Source: Chitinophagales bacterium (lineage in GTDB: Bacteria; Bacteroidota; Bacteroidia; Chitinophagales; Saprospiraceae). Taken from it: a DNA stretch of 51,884 nucleotides. Location of the stretch: NCBI GenBank assembly GCA_026928325.1, contig JAIXKS010000044.1:1-51884 (forward strand), given 5' to 3'. This document shows positions 44,693 to 51,884 of this stretch, piece by piece. Every line of letters starts with the position of its first letter. The first letter of the stretch is position 1. The position numbers and the translations under genes are program-made. The notes below the pieces were generated by a model that was not told the DNA's origin, made no database searches, and worked only from the letters and a program-made list of their open reading frames with translations.

Positions 44693-46588
44693 GTGAGCTT
44701 AGATTCTACACAAATAATAAGTCTTCTAGTGCCATTATTGCCTTTGATTGGCTTTTTTGGATACTTTATTTATGGAGATAAGTTGTCAGAAAGTAAAGCA
44801 GGGACGATTGCTTCTGCTTGGGTCTTTACCTCCTTTCTTCTTTCCATATTTTTATTTAGCCAGGTATCTGCAAATGGTGCAATTCAAGTAAACTATTTCG
44901 ATTGGATGCAGGCTGGTAGTTTGACTATACCTTTCGCTTTCCAGATTGACCAATTATCGTCCATTATGATGTTGTTGGTTACGGGCGTGGGCGGTCTGAT
45001 TCATGTTTATTCTATCGGTTATATGCATGAGGATCAGGGTTTTAGTCGGTTTTTTGCCTATCTAAACTTATTTATCTTCTTCATGCTCATCTTGGTCATG
45101 GCTAATAACTATGTACTGATGTTTGCTGGTTGGGAAGGTGTAGGCTTGTGTTCCTATTTGCTTATTGGATTTTGGTATAAAAACCCTGAATATAGTGCAG
45201 CCGCCAACAAAGCATTTATCGTCAATCGTATCGGTGACTTATTTATGCTTTATGGTTTGTATATGATTTTCAAGTATTTCGGCACTTTTGTTTATACCGA
45301 TATTAATGGTATGGCATCTAGCGTTGACACAGCGGCGATAGGTATCATTACCCTACTCTTATTTGCGGGCGCAACAGGTAAAAGTGCGCAAATACCTTTA
45401 CATACTTGGTTGCCGGATGCGATGGCCGGTCCAACGCCTGTCAGTGCTTTGATTCACGCAGCAACCATGGTTACTGCAGGTATTTACTTGGTGATTAGAT
45501 CCAATGTTTTGTATGCACTTGCGCCATTTACCAATGAAATCATCGTCATTGTCGGCTTAGCTACTACGCTTATCGCAGGTTTAATAGCACTAAAGCAAAA
45601 CGATATCAAAAAGGTACTCGCCTACTCTACGGTGAGTCAACTAGGATTAATGTTTTTTGCATTAGGTGTTGGCGCTTATGCTGCGGCATTTTTCCATTTA
45701 TTGACACATGCCTTTTTTAAAGCCTTATTATTCCTAGGAGCTGGTAGCGTGATTCACGGTATGCATGGTGAACAAGACATTAGAAAGATGGGTGGTTTGA
45801 GTCATAAAATGAAATATACGCATCTTACCTTTCTCATCGCTGTAATTGCGATTATAGCCTTGCCACCTTTAGCTGGATTTTTCTCCAAAGATTATATTCT
45901 AGCTTCTGCTTTCGGCAAAAGTCCGATTTTATGGGCATTGGGTGCAGGTTCCGGATTACTTACTGCTTACTATATGATGCGTTTGTATTTTCTGGTTTTT
46001 AGAGGTAACTCAAGAACACCTGAAGCTGTGGTAGCAAAAATCCACGAATCACCTTCAGTTATGCTAACACCATTATATATCCTAGCTGGTCTTTCGGCAA
46101 TCGGTGGATTTATGAACATACCGTCAATCTTTGGAGGTGGTCAATGGCTTGAAAACTTTTTGAATCCTGTTGTTCAACTTTCAGAGCTTCATTTAGATCA
46201 TAGCACAGAGTGGATGTTAATGGGTATTTCTACCGGTTTGGTACTTGCTATTGTTGCATGGACATACAGCAAATATGTCAAAGGAAATGCAGTTCCTGAA
46301 AGTGATGAAGCAACCGCTGCCATGCCATTGGCCAATGTTTTAGCTAAGAAATTTTATTTTGATGAGATATATGCTAGCATCTTTGCAAAACCATTATTGA
46401 GTTTTGCAAATGGACTCCAAAAATGGTTTGAAACAGAGGTCATTGACCGAGTAACTGATGGTTTTGGAGGTGTAACGATGTTGCTTTCCGGACAAGTTAG
46501 AAAAGTTCAAAATGGCCATATCAGTTTTTATTTATTTGCTATGGTTTTGGGAATTTTAGGTATTTTAACAATATTTATTTTATTATAG
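44693..46588 (+). CDS. nuoL: NADH-quinone oxidoreductase subunit L
   Basis: A 631-residue antiporter-like, proton-pumping subunit. It has the core helices with MFAGWEGVGLCSYLLIGFW (about 145-163), LPDAMAGPTPVSALIHAATM (about 240-260) and the conserved lysines of helices 7-8. The long lateral helix ending in the C-terminal transmembrane segment is present. The start is GTG at 44693. nuoM begins 4 bases downstream. Confidence 0.96.
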   Translation: MSLDSTQIISLLVPLLPLIGFFGYFIYGDKLSESKAGTIASAWVFTSFLLSIFLFSQVSANGAIQVNYFDWMQAGSLTIPFAFQIDQLSSIMMLLVTGVGGLIHVYSIGYMHEDQGFSRFFAYLNLFIFFMLILVMANNYVLMFAGWEGVGLCSYLLIGFWYKNPEYSAAANKAFIVNRIGDLFMLYGLYMIFKYFGTFVYTDINGMASSVDTAAIGIITLLLFAGATGKSAQIPLHTWLPDAMAGPTPVSALIHAATMVTAGIYLVIRSNVLYALAPFTNEIIVIVGLATTLIAGLIALKQNDIKKVLAYSTVSQLGLMFFALGVGAYAAAFFHLLTHAFFKALLFLGAGSVIHGMHGEQDIRKMGGLSHKMKYTHLTFLIAVIAIIALPPLAGFFSKDYILASAFGKSPILWALGAGSGLLTAYYMMRLYFLVFRGNSRTPEAVVAKIHESPSVMLTPLYILAGLSAIGGFMNIPSIFGGGQWLENFLNPVVQLSELHLDHSTEWMLMGISTGLVLAIVAWTYSKYVKGNAVPESDEATAAMPLANVLAKKFYFDEIYASIFAKPLLSFANGLQKWFETEVIDRVTDGFGGVTMLLSGQVRKVQNGHISFYLFAMVLGILGILTIFILL

Positions 46589-46592
46589 GAAC

Positions 46593-48029
46593 ATGGGTGT
46601 ACTACTAACAATATTAATACCTTTATTATCGGCTATTCTGATATTATTTATCGGAAAAAGTAACAGTCAAAAGTTAGCTGTTATTTCTTCAGCGGTTTCG
46701 GTAATCCTTGCGGGCATATTGACCGCATCATATTTTGCTAATCCTATAACCATCAATGGTGTTGATTGGTCATGGGTATCTTCTATGGGTATCCGGTTTC
46801 AATTGGCAGCTGATGGTGTGAGTCTGTTATTACTGCTCATTTCCAATGTCGTGGCATTAATCAGTATTTATGTTTCCTTAGGAGACCAAAATAAAAATAC
46901 TTGCCAATATTATGCTTTAATATTAGCCATGCAAGGCTTTATGAATGGCGTATTTGTTGCACAAGATTTAGTGTTGTACTATATTTTCTGGGAATTAGTA
47001 CTGATACCTGCCTATTTCTTACTTTTAGGTTGGGGCAAACATGACCAGATTCGCAAAGTGACTTTAAAGTTCTTTTTATATACCTTTTTAGGTAGCCTTT
47101 TGATGCTTGTAGCTATTATATGGTTAGGCAATTATAGCGGAACACCAGATTTCAGTCTAAAAGCTGTTACAGGTTTACCGATACCTGGTGATATTCAGTT
47201 TTATATCTTTGCTGCATTTATGATAGCTTATGGTATTAAAACACCGATTTTCCCATTCCATAGCTGGATGGCTGATACATACACCTCTGCACCTGCTCCA
47301 GTGACCATTTTGTTTTCAGGCGTGATGTCTAAAATGGCTTTATATAGCATTTTTAGATTTGTTTTACCAATTGTTCCTGAAGCCGTAGAGACTTATGGCA
47401 TTTATATCATGCAATTGGCTGCATTTAGCGTACTGTATGCTTCGCTGATGGCTATGGCGCAAAAGGATATCAAACGTATCTTTGCTTATGTCTCCATGGC
47501 ACACGTCAGTTTAATTGTTGCGGCCTTAATGATTAACAATGTAGAAGGTACTCAAGGTGCCCTCATGTTTATGGCGGTACACGCTATAGTTACATCTGGT
47601 TTATTCTTTACAGCACACATTTTATACCGATTGAAGGGTACGCATGATATTGATTCTTTTGGAGGTATTCGCCAGCAAATGCCGATTTTTGCGGGATTGT
47701 ATATGGTAGTGATGTTTGCAAGTATTGGTTTACCGTTAACCAATGGATTTATAGGAGAATTTATGATTTTAACCGCTTTATTTCAAGCTGATGTAGTCGC
47801 TCTTGTTTTGGCGAGCTTGAGTATTGTACTAGGAGCGGTTTATATGTTGATGACATACAGAAAAGTAATGTTAGGTCCGGACAATACCAGTGGATTTTTT
47901 ACGGACTTACAGTCAAATGATAAGTTTTTATTTTGGAGCATTGCTTTTGTAATTATTTTTATGGGTATTTACTCTACGTGGATTACTCAACTTTGTGAAA
48001 ATACAGTACTTAATATCTTTCAACCCTAG
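46593..48029 (+). CDS. nuoM: NADH-quinone oxidoreductase subunit M
   Basis: A 478-residue antiporter-like subunit. Marks include YYIFWELVLIPAYFLLLGWG (about 129-148), with the conserved Glu, and FPFHSWMADTYTSAPAPVT (about 223-241), followed by MSKMALYSIFRF. It is slightly shorter than the E. coli subunit (509) but has all the core helices. nuoN begins 11 bases after its stop. Confidence 0.96.
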   Translation: MGVLLTILIPLLSAILILFIGKSNSQKLAVISSAVSVILAGILTASYFANPITINGVDWSWVSSMGIRFQLAADGVSLLLLLISNVVALISIYVSLGDQNKNTCQYYALILAMQGFMNGVFVAQDLVLYYIFWELVLIPAYFLLLGWGKHDQIRKVTLKFFLYTFLGSLLMLVAIIWLGNYSGTPDFSLKAVTGLPIPGDIQFYIFAAFMIAYGIKTPIFPFHSWMADTYTSAPAPVTILFSGVMSKMALYSIFRFVLPIVPEAVETYGIYIMQLAAFSVLYASLMAMAQKDIKRIFAYVSMAHVSLIVAALMINNVEGTQGALMFMAVHAIVTSGLFFTAHILYRLKGTHDIDSFGGIRQQMPIFAGLYMVVMFASIGLPLTNGFIGEFMILTALFQADVVALVLASLSIVLGAVYMLMTYRKVMLGPDNTSGFFTDLQSNDKFLFWSIAFVIIFMGIYSTWITQLCENTVLNIFQP

Positions 48030-48040
48030 TAAAAGAGAAA

Positions 48041-49420
48041 ATGAACGCTATTATTCTACTTGCCGCAGTCGGTGTATTTAGTATGTTTTTGGGTCTATTC
48101 CGATTGAGAGTATTGGCCCTTCCCATGATTATTTTGGCATTAATATCATCACTATTCATATTTGAATATGGATGGCACGGTGATTTTAGCGCTTATTTGA
48201 ATAATATGGTTGCTTTTGATCATTATTCAAGGAGCTTTAGTTTGGTCATCGTCTTTACTTCAATCTTCCTCATTCTCATGAGTAGGCATTACTATAGCGA
48301 GAAGATCGAACACTTGACAGATATCTACGCTTTAATTATATTTTCAGTTACCGGAGGAATCTTGCTCGTATCCTTCCAAAGTTTGGTAATGCTATTTCTA
48401 GGAACTGAAATTCTGTCCATTCCTTTATACATTTTGGCTGCTAGCAATAGACGTAGCCTTGAATCTAATGAAGCCGGACTCAAGTACTTTCTAACCGGTG
48501 CCTTTTTCACCGCAGTTCTATTATTGGGGATTACTTTCATTTATGGCGCATATGGTAGTTTTGATACATCTGCCATCATTCAAGCCATACAAACCGTTGG
48601 TCCATCTCCTCTTTTTGTTCTCGGTGCTGTTTTGGTTCTTTGTGCAATGTTGTTTAAATTATCCGCTGTTCCGTTTCACTATTGGGCACCAGATGTATAT
48701 CAAGGCGCACCGACCGTCCTAACAGCGTATGTTTCTACCGTTGTAAAAATAGCGGCCATAGGTTCGTTACTTAAATTCATGACATTCCTAGGCTTTTACG
48801 AAAGTGACATTTGGATTAATTTATTCTTATTTGTATCTATTCTCACCATGGTTTATGGAAATATAGTATCTGTACTTCAAACCAACTTTAAGCGATTATT
48901 AGCTTATTCTGGTATTGCCAATGTCGGGTTTGTTTTTATAGCCATTATTATCATCAATGAAAATAGTGGTGCTTATATTCTTTATAACCTTCTTGCTTAT
49001 AGTATATCTGCCATTTTAGGATTTTCAATTTACTCGACCGTGAAAAAGCAGACAGATATTGATACCATAGATGGTTTAGCAGGATTGATTACGAATAATA
49101 AATTTCTTTCAGCAGGTTTTTTAATTGCTTTACTATCTTTTGCTGGTATTCCTCCTCTGTCAGGATTCTTCGGTAAATACTTTATTATTGCTCATGCTGT
49201 TTTTGGAAATTATGTATGGTTAGCAGTTATTGCGGTCATCTTCTCTGTCATAGGCGCATATAATTATTTGAGAATTGCAGCAGCGATTGTCAAAAATAAT
49301 AATGATATTCCTGCTCTTGAAATCAGTATGTCGTATAAAATATTTGTTTTGATTAGCATGATCGCTATTGTGCTGATTGGTATTTTTCCAGACCAAGTGA
49401 TTGGTTTTCTTAGATTTTAA
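48041..49420 (+). CDS. nuoN: NADH-quinone oxidoreductase subunit N
   Basis: The last complex I gene, 459 residues, antiporter-like. Conserved parts are LFLGTEILSIPLYILAASNR (about 118-137), PFHYWAPDVYQGAPTVLTAY (about 211-230) and LLAYSGIANVGFV (about 287-299). No terminator was recognised after it; ung begins 87 bases downstream, and read-through into ung is possible. Confidence 0.96.
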   Translation: MNAIILLAAVGVFSMFLGLFRLRVLALPMIILALISSLFIFEYGWHGDFSAYLNNMVAFDHYSRSFSLVIVFTSIFLILMSRHYYSEKIEHLTDIYALIIFSVTGGILLVSFQSLVMLFLGTEILSIPLYILAASNRRSLESNEAGLKYFLTGAFFTAVLLLGITFIYGAYGSFDTSAIIQAIQTVGPSPLFVLGAVLVLCAMLFKLSAVPFHYWAPDVYQGAPTVLTAYVSTVVKIAAIGSLLKFMTFLGFYESDIWINLFLFVSILTMVYGNIVSVLQTNFKRLLAYSGIANVGFVFIAIIIINENSGAYILYNLLAYSISAILGFSIYSTVKKQTDIDTIDGLAGLITNNKFLSAGFLIALLSFAGIPPLSGFFGKYFIIAHAVFGNYVWLAVIAVIFSVIGAYNYLRIAAAIVKNNNDIPALEISMSYKIFVLISMIAIVLIGIFPDQVIGFLRF

Positions 49421-49507
49421 TGGTTGTATTGAAGTTTAAGATTAAGATACCTAATGGTTCGATAGATTTGTCCAATATTCCTCGGCCATTTATGTTGTAG
49501 TTGAAAT

Positions 49508-50188
49508 ATGGATCCCAATAAGATTGATATATCACCATCTTGGCGAGAAGCCCTAAAAAAGGAATTTGAATCACCCTATTTTGACAATTTGGTTGCTAGT
49601 CTTAAAAAGGTAATCAAAGAAGGAACCATTGTTTATCCGCCGGGAAAATTGATTTTCAATGTTTATAATCAACTAAAACCCGAAGATATCCGTATTGTGA
49701 TTCTTGGGCAAGATCCATATCACAACCCTGGAGAAGCGATGGGTCTGAGTTTTTCTGTTCCAGACAAGGTTAAAATTCCACCTTCGCTCAAAAATATATA
49801 TAAAGAAATAGCTTCTGATATAGGCGGTCCTATACCTACACACGGTAATTTAACATCTTGGGTCGATCAAGGTGTTTTTTTACTAAATGCCTTCCTAACA
49901 GTTGAACAGAATAATGCAGCTTCGCATAGGAATATCGGGTGGCATTCTTTTACAGATGCAACGATTCATTACATTTCTAATGAATTTGAAAATATTGTAT
50001 TTATGTTGTGGGGCAATTTTGCCAAAAGTAAAAAACCGCTCATTAATACAGAAAAACATTTAGTTCTTGAGGCCGCTCACCCATCGCCTTTAGCTGGTAA
50101 TGCTTTTTCAGGATGTAAACACTTTTCGAAAGCCAATGCTTACCTGATTCAACATGGTAAAAATCCAATTCAATGGATCATCCACTAG
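49508..50188 (+). CDS. ung: Uracil-DNA glycosylase (family 1)
   Basis: Ung removes uracil from DNA. The 226-residue protein has the water-activating motif GQDPYHNPGEAMGLSFSVP with catalytic Asp72, the Ser-Pro loop PPSLKNIYKE, and the DNA-intercalating loop HPSPLAGNAFSGCKHFSKAN with catalytic His. It starts 87 bases after nuoN and converges with the helicase gene. Confidence 0.97.
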   Translation: MDPNKIDISPSWREALKKEFESPYFDNLVASLKKVIKEGTIVYPPGKLIFNVYNQLKPEDIRIVILGQDPYHNPGEAMGLSFSVPDKVKIPPSLKNIYKEIASDIGGPIPTHGNLTSWVDQGVFLLNAFLTVEQNNAASHRNIGWHSFTDATIHYISNEFENIVFMLWGNFAKSKKPLINTEKHLVLEAAHPSPLAGNAFSGCKHFSKANAYLIQHGKNPIQWIIH

Positions 50189-50239
50189 CACTACATGGCG
50201 TAATTTGAAGATTTATTTTATTCAATTAAGATATCACCA

Positions 50240-51517
50240 TTAATCCTTTTTCTTATCTTGCTCTTTTGGTGCTCTAGGCTGTCCTTGTGAATTATGTTTA
50301 TTTGTCGGTTTTTTCTTGAATTTTTTAGAAGGATTGCTTCCTTTGTGCTTAAATACAGCCTTGTACTTTTTGGGATTCCATTCAGGGCTAATCCCAATTT
50401 CTGCAGGAAGGTTAATTTTAGGAATTTCTGCTTCAATCACCTTTTCTACATCTGCTAATTTATACATTTCTTCCTCATTGACCAAGGTAATGGCTAATCC
50501 GGAAGCATCCGCACGTGCTGTACGCCCTATTCTATGAACATAATCTTCCGCATCGCTGGGAACATTATAATTAATCACCAAATCCACGTCCTTAATATCA
50601 ATTCCTCTCGATAAAACGTCAGTAGCTACAATAACACGAACTAAGTTTGCTTTAAATTTATTTAAAACTTCCTCACGCTGTTGCTGATCTAAATCTGAGG
50701 ATATTCCTTCCACACCATAACCATGACCTGAAATACCCTTAATAATCTCACGAACAGCCCGCTTAGTTGAAGAAAAAATAATTATTTTTTCATAGTTTGG
50801 TTTATCCTTAATGAGATGATGTATTAAAGTAGGCTTATGTCCATCATTAACTAAATATGCAGCTTGAACCACTTTTTCTGAAGGTTTCGAAATTGCCAAA
50901 GATATTTCTGAAGGATGAATCATATTTTTTTTGACAATACTTCTAATTTTATCTGGCATCGTTGCACTAAACATCAATGTTTGCCGGTCTTTTGGAAGTT
51001 TAGATATGATTTTTTGAATATCTTCATAAAATCCCATATCCATCATTCGATCTGCTTCATCTAAAATCAAAATTTTAAGATTATCGAAGTTTGTATTTTT
51101 AACATTGATGTGGCTAATTAGCCTTCCAGGTGTAGAAATAATAATATCTGCGTTTTCTAGTGCTCTCTTTTCCTGATCCCATTCATTACCAGAACCTCCG
51201 CCGTAAATAGACGCTGATGCTATAGGTACAAAATATGAAAAGCCTTGTATCTGTTGATCTATTTGGATAGCAAGCTCCCTTGTCGGGACGATAACCAAAG
51301 CCTTGACGCCTTTGACTTTTGAATCTGCTAGTTTATGTAAAACTGGAAGCATAAAGGCAGCTGTTTTTCCCGTACCTGTTTGAGCACAAGCGATCAAATC
51401 ACAACCATCTAGAATCTTAGGAATTGCTCCTTCTTGTATGGGCGTTGCTGAATCAAATCCCATGTAGGATATTGCTTCAAGGATTCTTTCATCTAGTCCA
51501 AATTCTTTAAAATTCAT
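50240..51517 (-). CDS. DEAD-box RNA helicase (RhlE/DeaD type)
   Basis: A 425-residue ATP-dependent RNA helicase, probably for ribosome assembly or RNA decay. Motifs in order: Q motif (ATPIQ, about 24-28), I AQTGTGKT (45-52), Ia PTRELAIQ, Ib STPGRL, II LDEADRMMDMGF, III FSATMP, V ATDVLSRGIDI and VI YVHRIGRTARA. The C-terminus is a Lys/Ser/Asn/Pro-rich disordered basic tail of about 50 residues that would bind RNA. It converges with ung. No promoter was recognised in the 367-base leader region on its 5' side. Confidence 0.95.
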   Translation of the reverse strand: MNFKEFGLDERILEAISYMGFDSATPIQEGAIPKILDGCDLIACAQTGTGKTAAFMLPVLHKLADSKVKGVKALVIVPTRELAIQIDQQIQGFSYFVPIASASIYGGGSGNEWDQEKRALENADIIISTPGRLISHINVKNTNFDNLKILILDEADRMMDMGFYEDIQKIISKLPKDRQTLMFSATMPDKIRSIVKKNMIHPSEISLAISKPSEKVVQAAYLVNDGHKPTLIHHLIKDKPNYEKIIIFSSTKRAVREIIKGISGHGYGVEGISSDLDQQQREEVLNKFKANLVRVIVATDVLSRGIDIKDVDLVINYNVPSDAEDYVHRIGRTARADASGLAITLVNEEEMYKLADVEKVIEAEIPKINLPAEIGISPEWNPKKYKAVFKHKGSNPSKKFKKKPTNKHNSQGQPRAPKEQDKKKD

Positions 51518-51832
51518 ATTTACCTTTCTTTTTAATTTGTTGCTTTTATTTTATCAATTCCAAAACATTCTTCTTACTAATCTTAATATGAACATTTTAG
51601 TTAGTTTTAATTTTTCATCGTTCTTCAGGACAATCAATCCAAATCCTCGATTTCATTATTAGCTATAATAGTCACAAGTCGATACGTTCCCATATAAAAA
51701 TTATGCATATTGATCAACTCAAGGCTTTATAACTCCTAAGAGTAGTACCTTTGACGAGCATCCAGAAAGCTGATGCTTATAAAAAAAAACCATCATTTAA
51801 TATGTACTACAATGATTATTCCATAAAACAAA
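51518..51832. other. Non-coding stretch upstream of the helicase gene
   Basis: No gene is seen before the window edge (whole gap 51518-51884). On the plus strand a TACCTTTG -7-like box is at 51746-51753, followed by a small hairpin AGCATC/GATGCT (51757-51777). With the terminator at 51833-51858 these could delimit a short transcript, but this is speculative. Confidence 0.4.
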
Positions 51833-51870
51833 AAGGCACACGCAATTGCGTGTGCCTTAATTTTATGGAC
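51833..51870. terminator. Perfect 26-bp palindrome, likely bidirectional terminator
   Basis: AAGGCACACGCAA/TTGCGTGTGCCTT is a perfect palindrome (51833-51858), preceded by an A-run and followed by TTAATTTTAT. A gene to the right on the minus strand, beyond the window, or a short plus-strand transcript could use it. Confidence 0.75.
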
Positions 51871-51884
51871 TCAACAAGTCTTCA

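Overview
The window comes from an AT-rich member of the phylum Bacteroidota. Supporting evidence includes promoters of the form TTTG-N19/20-TAnnTTTG, almost no Shine-Dalgarno sequences, a PUR/DUF3276 protein, a DksA-like protein of the Bacteroidota type, a LeuS of about 946 residues, a truncated NuoG, and a lipoprotein with the usual signal. No order or genus can be fixed from the sequence alone; a Saprospiria- or Flavobacteriia-like organism is only a guess. The genes are mostly core chromosomal. There is no phage, integron array, CRISPR, transposase, rRNA or tRNA.

Layout. 1-264: two head-to-tail copies of a palindromic interspersed repeat, ending inside the 3' end of a DinB-family gene. 911-3891: a minus-strand tyrosine-catabolism unit, marR-hmgA-hpd, with a clear promoter, an overlapping palindrome (likely MarR operator) and a terminator. 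4112-4869: a monocistronic lipoprotein gene. 5161-10567: minus-strand PUR protein, ABC exporter and a very large AsmA-like protein. 11072-12900: convergent CorA transporter and acidic DksA-like protein. 13138-19241: smc, acpH, aroE and proline dehydrogenase on the plus strand, followed by an inverted copy of the repeat. 19469-25249: CYTH protein, methyltransferase, uvrA and mpl. 25313-28205: minus-strand CHAP hydrolase, CvpA and GH3-like genes. 28407-30276: yceI, a strong terminator, another repeat copy and a TonB-like gene. 30530-36154: leuS, a metallo-beta-lactamase/rhodanese protein, a Prx6-type peroxiredoxin and queD.

36670-49420 is a complete 14-gene nuoA-N operon for respiratory complex I (separate nuoC and nuoD, nuoEFG present, so an NADH-oxidising enzyme). 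Its NuoG lacks the molybdopterin-like domain and carries an unusual CxxC...CxxC pair at its C-terminal end. After it come ung and a convergent DEAD-box helicase gene; the window ends in a perfect 26-bp palindromic terminator.

The main non-coding signal is the repeat family: four copies (three near complete) of a roughly 160-bp imperfect palindrome. In all three cases where it can be judged, the same end of the element abuts or overlaps the stop codon of the gene that reads into it. It looks like a small non-autonomous mobile element or repeated 3'-end module. I found no convincing new multi-gene system; the strongest candidates for follow-up are this repeat, the MarR operator, the NuoG cysteine rearrangement and the promoter-based start correction of the CHAP gene.
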